Source: Methylomicrobium sp035916875 (GTDB taxonomy: Bacteria; Pseudomonadota; Gammaproteobacteria; Methylococcales; Methylomonadaceae). From it: 64,000 nt of DNA. Made by a program: the position numbers and the translations under genes. The notes beneath the pieces were generated by a model. It was not told the DNA's origin and ran no database searches. It was given only the letters and a program-made list of their open reading frames with translations. The stretch spans positions 26,998 through 90,997 of the forward strand of contig NZ_JAXUHN010000080.1 in NCBI RefSeq assembly GCF_035916875.1, given 5' to 3'. Positions 16,761 to 25,898 of the stretch are shown piece after piece. How positions within the stretch are numbered: position 1 is the first letter of the stretch; each line of letters starts with the position of its first letter.

Positions 16761-18451
16761 ATGCCAGTAAAACCCGCTATCGTCAGACCGACATCCCGGC
16801 CACGCTTGCTATTGACCGCGCTATGGCTCTCGACACTCGCCGGCTGTGCCGATCCATTGGCTCAACCTGACGCTCCGAAAGCCGCCCTACCCTTGTTTGC
16901 CGGACTGGGCACGCATCGTTATCCGATATCAACCTCGATTCAAGACACACAGCGTTATTTTGATCAGGGCCTGATTTTAGCGTACGGCTTCAACCATCCG
17001 GAGGCTGCGCGTTCGTTTCGCGAAGCCTACCGGCTCGATCCCGATTGCGCGTTGTGTTACTGGGGCGAGGCGCTGGTGCTCGGTCCCAACATCAATGCAC
17101 CGATGGCGCCCGGCGATTTGCCGATTGCTTACCACGCCATTCAAAAGGCGCAAGCGCTGGCCAAAAAAGCGACCGAGAAGGAACGGGCGCTGATCGCAGC
17201 CTTGGTTCAGCGTTACAGCCAAAGCGCAACGGCGGATCGGCAATCGCTCGATGAAGCCTATGCCAAGGCGATGCGCGGGGTCGCCGCGCGTTTTCCGGGC
17301 GATGCGGATATTGCGGCTTTATTCGCCGAGGCCCTGATGGATCTGCATCCCTGGAATTTCTGGACCAACAGGGCGCGGCTCAATCGTGGACGCCGGAAAT
17401 CGTGGCGACGCTGGAACATGCTCTTGTGATCGACGCGAATAATCCGCTGGCTAACCACCTCTATATTCATGCGCTGGAAGCCTCGCCCGATGCGGCCAAG
17501 GCCTTGCCCAGCGCCCGGCGGTTGCCGTCGCTTGTACCGGGCTCGGGTCATCTGGTGCATATGCCCGCGCATATCTACATCCGGATTGGGTATTACCGTG
17601 ATGCGATCCTGGCCAACCAGCATGCGACCAAGATCGACAAGGACTATCTGGGCCATGCGCATCATGCCGAGGGCATTTATACGCTCGCCTATGTGCCGCA
17701 TAACTACCATTTCCTGTGGGCCGCCGCGATCAAGACCGGGCAAAAAAATTTGGCGGCGCAGGCCGCTGCCGACACCGCCGCACGGGTCAAGCAAGACATG
17801 TTGCGCACCCCCGGTCTCACCGGCTTTTTGCAGCATTTCTCCGCGATTCCGCTTTATACGAAAGCATTGTTCGGCGACTGGGACGCCATCATCAATGAAC
17901 CCGCGCCGCCGGCCGATCTGTTGTATTTGACCGGCGTCTGGCATTATGCGCGCGGCATGGCCCTGCTCAGAAAGGATCGGTCCGATGCTGCACATCAGGA
18001 ATTAGCTCAACTGGAAAAAATTGCCGCCGATCCCTCGATTACCCACATGACCGTTTCCGATAAGAATCCGGTGACAAAAATTTTGCAGATTGCCGTCGAG
18101 ATGCTGCGCGGAGAAATCGCGGCGCAACGCAAGGATTACCGCAAGGCGATTGCGCACTTACAGCGCGCGACCGCGATCGAGGACGGTCTCAATTACACCG
18201 AACCCAGAAACTGGTATTTGCCGCCGCGGCAAGCGCTCGGCGCGGTTTTACTGGAAGCCGGCAAGGCCAGAAAAGCCGAACAGGCCTACCGGCAGGATTT
18301 GCGCTATCATCCGCAAAACGGCTGGTCGTTGTTCGGACTGGTGCTGAGTCTTTTCGAACAAGGCAGAATGCAGGATGCGGAAAAGATAAAAAAACAATTT
18401 GCCGAAGTGTGGAGCGATGCCGATGTGAGGCTAACCAGCTCACGGTTTTAA
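16761..18451 (+). pseudogene. TPR lipoprotein gene split by a frameshift
   Basis: The first part (ATG 16761, with GGAGG about 7 bases upstream) encodes a lipoprotein signal ending LAGC, then TPR-like helices (FDQGLILAYGFNHPEAARSF). It runs to DLHPWNFWT, after which the frame loses sense. The second part, in another frame from about 17375, continues QSWTPEIVATLEHALVIDANNPLANHLYIHALEAS and further TPR units to 18451. The two halves read as one protein of about 560 residues if one base is restored near 17368-17373. Either a recent mutation or a sequence error is possible. Family function is unknown. Confidence 0.75.
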
Positions 18452-18464
18452 AGACCCGAAGGCA

Positions 18465-19259
18465 TTAGCGTTCGAGCCAGTCCAACTCGGCGGCCGAAAA
18501 CCCGGCCTGAATACGCAGCTCGCGGTTGAAAGGACCTTTCGGCCTGCCGCCTTTGTAAAACTGATCGAGCAGGCGCCGGTATTCGTCTTCCGGCTCCAGT
18601 CCCTGCTCCCGGCAAACAAACTTGAACCAGTAAGACCCGAGTTCCACATGGCCGACTTCATCGGTCAAAATCCGGGTCAGGATCGCCACACTCTGTGAGT
18701 CGCCCGCCCGCCTGAATTTTTCGATCAGCGCCGGCGTGACGTCGAGTCCGCGCGCCTCCATGCAGCGCGGCACTAAAGCCAGCCGAGCCAACAGATGTCC
18801 GGCCGTATCGGTCGCATGTTCCCACAAGCCGCCATGAGCGGGCAGATCGCCGTAATCGACGCTCATCGCCCGCAGATGCTCGCGGATCAAGGCGAAATGC
18901 TGCGCTTCCTCGTCGGCCACACGCAGCCAGTCTCGGTAAAACTGCTCCGGCAGGTCGCGAAACCGGTAAAGCAGGTCCCAGGCCAGATAGATCGCGACAA
19001 ACTCGACATGGCCGATAGCATGAAAAAACGCCGCGACGCCTTCCGGCGTCGTCAGTTTCCGGTTTGGCATCGCGCGCGGCGGCAACAGCAGGGGCCGCGC
19101 CGGAAAGCTGACATCGTCGATCGGCAATGCCGGCGCGGACGCCGCCAACTGTAACCGGTCTTCCCGCAGAAGTTGCATCGCCCGGTGTGTCAGCGTCAGT
19201 TTTTCGTCGATGTCGTTCCGGTAAAGACAGGCTTCGGCGAATTCAAAGATCGAACTCAT
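18465..19259 (-). CDS. DUF455 ferritin-like protein
   Basis: The 264-residue protein belongs to the DUF455 family. Metal-ligand motifs typical of ferritin-like di-iron bundles are visible: GHVEFVAIYLAWD, EEAQHF and DEVGHVELG. The family is uncharacterised in general and is probably an oxygen- or metal-dependent enzyme. It lies tail-to-tail with the TPR gene, 13 bases apart. No operon partner is apparent. Confidence 0.85.
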   Translation of the reverse strand: MSSIFEFAEACLYRNDIDEKLTLTHRAMQLLREDRLQLAASAPALPIDDVSFPARPLLLPPRAMPNRKLTTPEGVAAFFHAIGHVEFVAIYLAWDLLYRFRDLPEQFYRDWLRVADEEAQHFALIREHLRAMSVDYGDLPAHGGLWEHATDTAGHLLARLALVPRCMEARGLDVTPALIEKFRRAGDSQSVAILTRILTDEVGHVELGSYWFKFVCREQGLEPEDEYRRLLDQFYKGGRPKGPFNRELRIQAGFSAAELDWLER

Positions 19260-19370
19260 TGACCATTCGACCGAACAGAGACGCCCCTAGACTCCATAGC
19301 CGGACGAGGCATGTTGCCCCGCCCACAAGGTTTCACATAGGTTTCAAAATCATGACATTGCCAAAATGAT

Positions 19371-19397
19371 CGGGACGGAGTTACAAACCCCGTCCCG
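19371..19397. repeat. GACGGGGTTTGTAAC-type palindrome (copy 1)
   Basis: CGGGACGG.../...CCGTCCCG arms flank a TTACAAACC core, just downstream of leuB. A related palindrome with GTCGGGG / CCCCGGC arms lies at 62883-62905. It may be a dispersed REP-like element and might also help terminate leuB transcription. Confidence 0.55.
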
Positions 19398-19424
19398 CGC
19401 AAGTTCAACCGGACAAACATACCC

Positions 19425-20531
19425 TTAAACTTTCGGCATCGCGCGCAGTTTTTCGACAACCTTGTCGCCGAATTCGACCGTGCTGATCATCTTGACGCCG
19501 CTGCCCGGCTTGGACAAATCGGCGGTCGAATAGCCGTCCGCGAACACGCCCTGCATCGCGGCCCAAACATTCTTCGCTTCTTCGGCCATGCCGAAACTGT
19601 TTTCGAGCATCATCGCGACCGAACCGATCATCGAATAGGGGTTGGCGATATTCTTGCCGGCGATGTCCGGCGCGGAGCCGTGCGAAGGCTCATAATAGGC
19701 CTTGTCGTCGCCGAGACAGGCCGAAGGCATCAGCCCCAGAGAACCGAGGATGCCGCCACCCTGGTCGCTCAGGATGTCGCCGAACATGTTTTCCATCACC
19801 ATCACGTCGAACTGGGTCGGCTTCAGGCACAGCGCCGTCGCTGCCGCATCGACCAGATAATTAACCACCTGCACTTCCGGGTATTCCTTCGCGACCTCCT
19901 CCATTACTTCGTTCCAAAGTACGCTCGATTTCAGCACGTTACTCTTGTGGATATTGTGAAGCAACTTGCGGCGCTTCATCGCCAGCTTGAACGCCTGGTG
20001 CATGATTCGGCGGATTTGCAGTTCGTCATATTCGAGCGTTTCGCGCACATAACGCAGGCCCTGGGCGTTGATACCCATTTCCTTCTCGCCGAAATAAAGG
20101 CCACCGACCAGTTCGCGCACCATGATCAGATCGATACCTTCGCCGATGATTTCGGGCTTCAGCGGCGAAAAATGCGCCAGCGCCTTCGGCAGAGAAACCG
20201 GCCGGAAATTGGCGTAGGTATTGTAGCGGCGGCGCAGCGGCAGCAACGCGCCACGTTCAGGTTGCTTATCGACAGGAATCTTTTTCGATTCTTCATGACT
20301 GAGCCCAATCGGACCTTTCAAAATCGCATCGGCCTGGTCGCAAACATCGATCGTCGCTTGCGGGAAGGCATCGCCAGTCGCGAAATAAGCACAGGCGCCG
20401 AACAACGCCGGCATCAGTTCGAAGGATACGTCGTTGCGCTCTTCGACAACTTTAAGAACCTTGAGGGCTTCCTGGGTGATTTCGGGGCCGATACCGTCAC
20501 CGGCGAGTACGGCGATTTTGTAATTCTTCAT
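19425..20531 (-). CDS. leuB: 3-isopropylmalate dehydrogenase
   Basis: The 368-residue enzyme oxidises and decarboxylates 3-isopropylmalate in leucine synthesis, using NAD. Signatures are VLAGDGIGPEI at the N-terminus, the substrate-binding RRRYNTYANFRP and RELVGGLYFGE, and MFGDILSDQGGGILGSLGLMPS with the metal Asp residues. HGSAPDIAGKNIANP binds cofactor. leuA, leuC and leuD are not adjacent, so the pathway is dispersed. Confidence 0.96.
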   Translation of the reverse strand: MKNYKIAVLAGDGIGPEITQEALKVLKVVEERNDVSFELMPALFGACAYFATGDAFPQATIDVCDQADAILKGPIGLSHEESKKIPVDKQPERGALLPLRRRYNTYANFRPVSLPKALAHFSPLKPEIIGEGIDLIMVRELVGGLYFGEKEMGINAQGLRYVRETLEYDELQIRRIMHQAFKLAMKRRKLLHNIHKSNVLKSSVLWNEVMEEVAKEYPEVQVVNYLVDAAATALCLKPTQFDVMVMENMFGDILSDQGGGILGSLGLMPSACLGDDKAYYEPSHGSAPDIAGKNIANPYSMIGSVAMMLENSFGMAEEAKNVWAAMQGVFADGYSTADLSKPGSGVKMISTVEFGDKVVEKLRAMPKV

Positions 20532-20765
20532 AGATGCCTTGTGAAATGGTTATAAGTTCAAAGAAATGCTGTAAAAAAACCGGCGATTATACTGCACTTT
20601 GCCCGGGCGGCATGATTGAAAATTCATTACTGCTGTTTCAATCCGCTCCCCTTCCCTTCTTTACTGCGAGCACTTTCGTTGAGCCGGAAATCGACATACA
20701 ATGACCAAATTAGGAATTGTCCTTGAGGGAAGCATAATAAACCTAATGAGTCATCTGTTCAGGGG

Positions 20766-21368
20766 ATGGGTAAAATAAAGCTGCCGACCTTGTGCAAGAT
20801 ATTGATTTCGCTTCTGCTGTGGGTGCCGCCCTACGGCTGGGGCCAGGATGCGATTATCGTTTCCGCACCAGCCGGCGAGTACACTCTCAGTATCGAAGCG
20901 GACGAGGAATGGCATACCTTGCGTTTGCGCGCGCTTCATCCGCGTTATCAACCCTGCAATGTTGACCTGGAAGCCGTTCTGTCGATCCTTGCCTCGGCAT
21001 TCGCCAAAACCGAGCCGCCCACGCTGCGAGGCGAATATACGTCCTTATTTATCGGCAGGCTGATCGACTACCCATGGCTGTCGCATTTTCTGGCCGACAC
21101 CGCCTACCGGGACAAGCGCTGGAATAAGAAAAAAGGCAGGCCGATCAAAATGGACATCAACACCTATGCTGCCCGCGCGCTTTATAATCAGAATGTGCTA
21201 AAACCGATCCAGACAGAACTGGCTCGACACAGCTACCGAATTGTGGGCGTATCGGTCGAAAAGGTGCTCGTCGGCGGCTTTCGCGACCTGCCCAAACCCA
21301 AACGAAAACGTCTCGACGGCCGCATTCCTTTCGATGCGCAGGTTTGGTTTCGACTGCTAAAACACTGA
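20766..21368 (+). CDS. Hypothetical exported protein
   Basis: The 200-residue product has an N-terminal signal peptide (KLPTLCKILISLLLWVPPYGWGQ, cleavage likely near residue 26). The mature part is mixed alpha/beta and ends in a basic stretch (PKPKRKRLDGRIPFDAQVWFRLL). I recognise no domain. It is monocistronic between leuB and plsY. Possibly a periplasmic protein. Confidence 0.6.
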   Translation: MGKIKLPTLCKILISLLLWVPPYGWGQDAIIVSAPAGEYTLSIEADEEWHTLRLRALHPRYQPCNVDLEAVLSILASAFAKTEPPTLRGEYTSLFIGRLIDYPWLSHFLADTAYRDKRWNKKKGRPIKMDINTYAARALYNQNVLKPIQTELARHSYRIVGVSVEKVLVGGFRDLPKPKRKRLDGRIPFDAQVWFRLLKH

Positions 21369-21385
21369 AGCGCACCGCGTAAAAC

Positions 21386-21970
21386 TCAAGGCTTGATCGC
21401 CTCTTCGGCCCCCGATAGCAATCTCTGGATATTGCTTTTATGCCGCCACAGCAATATCACCGTCATCAACGCCGCAGCCATCACCAATGTCGGCTTGCCG
21501 ACGATGAACCAGGCATAAATCGGTGTCAGTGCCGCAGCGATCAGCGCGGACAACGAAGAAATCTTGCCGACCTTGTAAATCAACATCCAGGTCGCGACGA
21601 AAGCCAAGCCCAGAAGCCAGGAAAAACCGAGCAAGACGCCGATTGTCGTCGCCACCCCCTTACCGCCTTTGAAACCGAAAAACACCGGGTAAAGATGGCC
21701 GATGAACGCCGCAAGGCCGGTCGCGGCCAGCAATTCGATCGGCATGCCGAGCAGATTCGCGCCATAAACCGGAATCAGTCCCTTCAACATATCGCCCAGC
21801 AAGGTGATACCCGCCGCTTTTTTGCCGCCGATGCGCATCACATTGGTGGCGCCGGGATTGCCGGAACCCTGCTCGCGAGGATCGGGCAAACCCATCAGCC
21901 GGCAGATAATAATCGCACTGGAAACCGAGCCTATCAAATAGGCTGCCGGAACAAATAACCACTCTATCAT
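21386..21970 (-). CDS. plsY: Glycerol-3-phosphate acyltransferase PlsY
   Basis: The multi-span membrane enzyme transfers acyl from acyl-phosphate to glycerol-3-phosphate, the first step of phospholipid synthesis. GSGNPGATNVMR and FGFKGGKGVATTIGVL are family motifs. I use the ATG at 21970 (194 residues), preceded by AAAGG. The longer start at 21991 adds seven residues. It is divergent from folB, as in many gammaproteobacteria. Confidence 0.95.
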   Translation of the reverse strand: MIEWLFVPAAYLIGSVSSAIIICRLMGLPDPREQGSGNPGATNVMRIGGKKAAGITLLGDMLKGLIPVYGANLLGMPIELLAATGLAAFIGHLYPVFFGFKGGKGVATTIGVLLGFSWLLGLAFVATWMLIYKVGKISSLSALIAAALTPIYAWFIVGKPTLVMAAALMTVILLWRHKSNIQRLLSGAEEAIKP

Positions 21971-22064
21971 CGGATACCTTTCATCAATCAAAACTTGTAA
22001 GCCGGAGGCAATTCCCCGATACTTAGTGCTTTTAAAAATCGCACATCATAACCGGAAAATTACC

Positions 22065-22424
22065 ATGGACATCATTTTTTTAGGCGGGCTTGAGATCAAA
22101 ACGATCATCGGCATTTATGACTGGGAACGAGAAACCAAACAAAGCGTGGTGCTCGATATCGAAATGGGTTTCGACATCGAGAAAGCCGCCGAAACCGACG
22201 ACATTCAATATGCTCTCGATTACAAAAAGGTTTCCAAACGGATCATCGGCTTCGTCGAGGACAGTCAATTCTTTCTGGTCGAAAAACTCGCGGCGGAAAT
22301 CGTTAAAATTATTCAGAACGAATTCAATGTGCCGTGGGTCAAATTGACGTTGAACAAAAAAGGTGCAATCAGCGGCGCCAGCGATGTCGGCATCATGATC
22401 GAAAGAGGGGAACGCAAGCGGTGA
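22065..22424 (+). CDS. folB: Dihydroneopterin aldolase
   Basis: The 119-residue product begins MDIIFLGGLEIKTIIGIYDWERE, with the conserved G-I-x-x-W/Y-E motif, and has the Lys active-site region VKLTLNKKGAI near the end. It makes 6-hydroxymethyl-dihydropterin in folate synthesis. The ATG at 22065 is chosen over upstream in-frame codons by homology. Its stop overlaps the folK GTG by 4 bases. Confidence 0.93.
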   Translation: MDIIFLGGLEIKTIIGIYDWERETKQSVVLDIEMGFDIEKAAETDDIQYALDYKKVSKRIIGFVEDSQFFLVEKLAAEIVKIIQNEFNVPWVKLTLNKKGAISGASDVGIMIERGERKR

Positions 22425-22921
22425 GCAGAGGCTATATCAGCATCGGCAGCAATATCGACAAGGAGAAAAACATCCTGAGTGCATTGCGTGCGCTCGCCAT
22501 TTTTTTTGGTGGCCTGGTGGTTTCGAGCACTTATGAAACCGAAGCGGTCGGATTTACCGGCGATACCTTTCATAATCTGATCGTCGGCTTCGACTCCGAT
22601 CTCGATGTCAAAACGATTGCAAAACAACTGAGACAAATCGAACTCGATCACGGCCGCACCCGGGAATGCAAAAAATTTTCGTCACGAACGCTCGATTTGG
22701 ATTTGATCTTGTACGGAGACGAGGTGATCAGCGACGGCCGACTGCAAATCCCGCGCGATGAAATCGAAAAATACGCCTTTGTGCTGGAGCCGCTTGCCGA
22801 AATAGCGGGGGACCAGAAACATCCGGTCAGCGGGATCAGCTATCGCGAGTTGTGGGAGCGGTTCGACAAGGATGATCTCCAGCAAAAACGCATCAAACCG
22901 GGGTGGTCGTCAATAGAATAA
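22421..22921 (+). CDS. folK: HPPK, hydroxymethyl-dihydropterin pyrophosphokinase
   Basis: The 166-residue product starts at GTG 22421 inside the folB stop (GTGA). YISIGSNIDKEKNI and the HPPK signature FSSRTLDLDLILYGD are present. It adds pyrophosphate to the FolB product. The 3' end overlaps the convergent pteridine reductase gene by 12 bases. Confidence 0.94.
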   Translation: MSRGYISIGSNIDKEKNILSALRALAIFFGGLVVSSTYETEAVGFTGDTFHNLIVGFDSDLDVKTIAKQLRQIELDHGRTRECKKFSSRTLDLDLILYGDEVISDGRLQIPRDEIEKYAFVLEPLAEIAGDQKHPVSGISYRELWERFDKDDLQQKRIKPGWSSIE

Positions 22922-23644
22922 CGTGCGACCGCCATCAACTGTCACTATCTGGCCGGTCATGTAATCGGCATCGCGGATCAGAAATAAAACCGCTTTCGCA
23001 ATATCGTCCGGCTCCCCGCTTCGCTTCAATGCCACACGCTGCAAAATCTCCTGTTTGTCCTGCTCTGACAAATCGCGCTCAGGCCAAATGATCGCACCGG
23101 GCGCCACGCCGTTGACCCTGACCGCGGGCCCCATCTCCTTTGCCAACACCCGGGTCATCGCAGCAAGACCGGCCTTAGCGATGCTGTATGCCGAAAACCC
23201 GGGCAAGCCGCGTTCGGCATGGATGTCGACGATATTCACGATACAGCCCTTCCTGACCTTCAGCGTGTCCAGCAAGGCCTGTGCGAGAAAAAACGGTGCT
23301 TTCAAATTGCTTCCGAGCAGTTCGTCCCATTGGGCTTCGGTGACCTCGCCAAAAGTTGTCGGATAAAATGCCGAGGCATTATTGATCAGCACATCGATCC
23401 CGCCGCGGATTTTTTGTGCGGCATCGGCCACTTCTTCGAGATGGCCCGTATTTAACAAATCGGCCTGAAGCACGCTAGCCGAATCCGGGCGCAACCGGTT
23501 CAATTCCTCGCACAGTTCAAGCGCTTCCCGTTCCGAGACCTTATAATGCACGATGATATAACAACCCTCCCGGTGCAGTCGCCGCGCGCAAGCCGCGCCG
23601 ATGCGCTTAGCCGCGCCGGTGATCAGTACATTTTTTTGCATCAA
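22910..23644 (-). CDS. Pteridine reductase-like SDR
   Basis: The 244-residue short-chain dehydrogenase has NAD(P) motif TGAAKRIG, NNASAFYPT, and active-site YSIAKAG. TGAxKRIG and the loop style resemble pteridine reductase (FolM/PTR1-like). It sits beside folB-folK and likely reduces dihydrofolate or dihydropterin. Two adjacent ATG codons are possible starts (23644 and 23641). It is divergent from the esterase gene, with only 11 bases between the two starts. Confidence 0.85.
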   Translation of the reverse strand: MMQKNVLITGAAKRIGAACARRLHREGCYIIVHYKVSEREALELCEELNRLRPDSASVLQADLLNTGHLEEVADAAQKIRGGIDVLINNASAFYPTTFGEVTEAQWDELLGSNLKAPFFLAQALLDTLKVRKGCIVNIVDIHAERGLPGFSAYSIAKAGLAAMTRVLAKEMGPAVRVNGVAPGAIIWPERDLSEQDKQEILQRVALKRSGEPDDIAKAVLFLIRDADYMTGQIVTVDGGRTLFY

Positions 23645-23655
23645 AACCGCCCCTT

Positions 23656-24258
23656 ATGAAAATCATTCCGATTGCCCTGCTTTTGCTGTTGACCGCCTGT
23701 AACAAATCCTCGGACACCTTGAGCAAACTGCCCAGCGACGCGGTCATTCTGGCCTTCGGCGACAGCCTGACCTACGGCACCGGCGCCTCTCCGCAGCACG
23801 ATTACCCGAGCATACTCGCGAAACTGACCACGCTGCAAGTCGTCAATGCCGGGCTTCCCGGCGAAATCAGCGGCGACGGCGCCAAACGCCTGCCCGCCCT
23901 ACTCGACCAGCATCAACCCCATCTGTTGATTCTGATCCACGGCGGCAACGACATGCTCAAAAGAATTCCGCCCGAACAAACCGCCGGAAATTTGAAGCAG
24001 ATGATCACCTTAGCAAAAAACCGCCAGATAGGCGTCGTCATGCTAGGCGTACCTAAACCGGCTATTTTATGGATGTCCAGCGCCGATTTTTATCAGGCCA
24101 CCGCGGAAGCGATGAAAGTACCGATCGATGTTGAAACACTGCCCGAAGTGCTCGGCGATACCAGCCTTAAATCCGATATGATCCATCCTAACGATCAGGG
24201 TTACGAAAGAATCGCGACGCAAATCCACGGTCTATTGCAGAAATCAGGGGCGTTATAA
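23656..24258 (+). CDS. GDSL esterase/lysophospholipase, lipoprotein
   Basis: The 200-residue SGNH hydrolase is similar to TesA/acyl-CoA thioesterase I. The catalytic Ser is in FGDSLTYG, the block III Asn in HGGNDML, and Asp/His in DMIHPNDQG. The signal peptide ends in LLTAC, so it is probably lipid-anchored rather than free periplasmic like E. coli TesA. It starts 11 bases from the divergent reductase start. Confidence 0.88.
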   Translation: MKIIPIALLLLLTACNKSSDTLSKLPSDAVILAFGDSLTYGTGASPQHDYPSILAKLTTLQVVNAGLPGEISGDGAKRLPALLDQHQPHLLILIHGGNDMLKRIPPEQTAGNLKQMITLAKNRQIGVVMLGVPKPAILWMSSADFYQATAEAMKVPIDVETLPEVLGDTSLKSDMIHPNDQGYERIATQIHGLLQKSGAL

Positions 24259-24262
24259 AAGT

Positions 24263-25081
24263 TCAACCTGCGCTTTGGCTGTCAGGCTCCAACAGCTTGG
24301 CAACTTTTATATCCGGCTTCCAGAGTTCCGCGATAATAGCCGCAGTTTTAGTTGGATCGGCGCTGGTCCAAAATTGCTCGACCCCACACTCACCCGTATC
24401 AGCTAACAACCCGTGCGCAACGAGACGGTGACGAAGTTGGCGCGCAACCGCATCCGACGAGTCTATCACCACAACATTCGGCCCGGCAATTTCCTGAATC
24501 AACGGGCGTAAAAAAGGATAATGCGTGCAGCCGAGCACTAGCGTATCGGCCCCGCGCGCCACTAACGGAATCACATAATTTTCCAGCAGATCTCGGGTCT
24601 TTTCACCCGCCAGATCTCCAGCTTCGACCTGCTCGACCAAACCCGGACAGGCTTGTGCGAGAATCTCGACGTCGGAACCGTAGCGAGCGAACAATTTGAC
24701 AAAATTTTGACCTGCCAGCGTCCGGCGGGTCGCAAGCACACCGATCACGCCGGTTGTGGTTTGCGCGGCGGCCGGTTTGATCGCCGGCTCCATCGCGACG
24801 ATAGGAAGGGTAAAATGGCTTCTTAATGACGTTACCGCCGCGCCGGTCGCGGTGTTGCAGGCAACTACGATCGCCTTCGCGCCGCAATGGAGTAAAAATC
24901 GCGTGATTGCGAAGGACCGTGCCTCGATGAACTCCCGTGCTTTGTCGCCGTATGGCGCATGCGCGGAATCCGCGACATAGATTAGATTTTCGGCGGGCAG
25001 CTCGCGCCGTATTTCGCGCAGCACCGACAGGCCGCCGACGCCGGAATCGAATACGCCGATCGGGTAGGCTGCGGAACGCAA
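24263..25081 (-). CDS. murI: Glutamate racemase
   Basis: It converts L-Glu to D-Glu for peptidoglycan. FDSGVGGLSVLREI, VACNTATGAA (first catalytic Cys) and LGCTHYPFLRP (second Cys) are all present. The start is not an ATG: TTG at 25081, 11 bases after GAGG, gives 272 residues, a normal size. The frame is open to 25171 inside trpC, but that extension is Cys/Arg-rich and unlike MurI. It is the last gene after trpC, 13 bases downstream. Confidence 0.92.
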   Translation of the reverse strand: MRSAAYPIGVFDSGVGGLSVLREIRRELPAENLIYVADSAHAPYGDKAREFIEARSFAITRFLLHCGAKAIVVACNTATGAAVTSLRSHFTLPIVAMEPAIKPAAAQTTTGVIGVLATRRTLAGQNFVKLFARYGSDVEILAQACPGLVEQVEAGDLAGEKTRDLLENYVIPLVARGADTLVLGCTHYPFLRPLIQEIAGPNVVVIDSSDAVARQLRHRLVAHGLLADTGECGVEQFWTSADPTKTAAIIAELWKPDIKVAKLLEPDSQSAG

Positions 25082-25094
25082 GATCGTTAAATCC

Positions 25095-25895
25095 TCACAA
25101 CCCGAACAACTCGCGCATTTTTTGACCCGGGCTGTCCGCGCGCATGAACGCTTCGCCGACCAAAAATGCATAAATGCCGTTATCGAGCATCAGCTTCACA
25201 TCGTCCGGTGTATGGATGCCACTTTCGGTGATGATCAGGCGGTCTTCCGGAATTTGCGCCTGCAAATCCAGGGTCGTTTGCAACGAAGTCTCGAAGGTGC
25301 GGAGGTTGCGATTGTTGATGCCGATCAGCTTGGTGTCGAGTTTCAATGCCCTGTACAATTCTTCTTCATTGTGGACTTCGACCAGCACGTCCATGCCCAG
25401 CTTGGCAGCAAGCTCGGCCAGTTCGCGCATTTGGCCGTCTTCGAGCGCGGCGGCGATCAGCAAAATGCAGTCCGCCCCCAGGGCTCGCGCTTCATAGACC
25501 TGATACGGATCGATCATGAAATCCTTGCGCAGCACCGGCAGCGGGCAGCGCTCACGGACCATTTGCAGATAGACTTCGGAGCCCTGGAAAAACTCCTTGT
25601 CGGTCAATACCGAAAGGCAGGTCGCACCGTTAATCGCATAATCCTGGCCGATAGTGACCGGCTGGAAATCTTCCCGGATCACACCTTTGCTCGGCGAGGC
25701 CTTTTTGATTTCGGCGATGATCGCCGGTTTTTTGAGCGCAACACGCCCTTGCAGGGCCCGATAAAAGCCGCGCGGCTTCTCAACGCTCTCGGCAAAACTT
25801 TCGAGATCGCTGATCGGGGTGCGCACGCTGCGGTGGGCCACTTCTTCGGCTTTTTTATCGAGGATTTTCTTCAGGATGTCGGGCGTATGGGTCAT
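25095..25895 (-). CDS. trpC: Indole-3-glycerol-phosphate synthase
   Basis: The 266-residue TIM-barrel enzyme is a single-function TrpC with no fused PRA isomerase domain. AEIKKASPSKGVIREDF holds the first catalytic Lys region, LRKDFMIDPYQVYEARALGAD the second, and GINNRNLRTFE the Asn. Closely spaced after trpD (3 bases). Confidence 0.97.
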   Translation of the reverse strand: MTHTPDILKKILDKKAEEVAHRSVRTPISDLESFAESVEKPRGFYRALQGRVALKKPAIIAEIKKASPSKGVIREDFQPVTIGQDYAINGATCLSVLTDKEFFQGSEVYLQMVRERCPLPVLRKDFMIDPYQVYEARALGADCILLIAAALEDGQMRELAELAAKLGMDVLVEVHNEEELYRALKLDTKLIGINNRNLRTFETSLQTTLDLQAQIPEDRLIITESGIHTPDDVKLMLDNGIYAFLVGEAFMRADSPGQKMRELFGL

Positions 25896-25898
25896 GGT

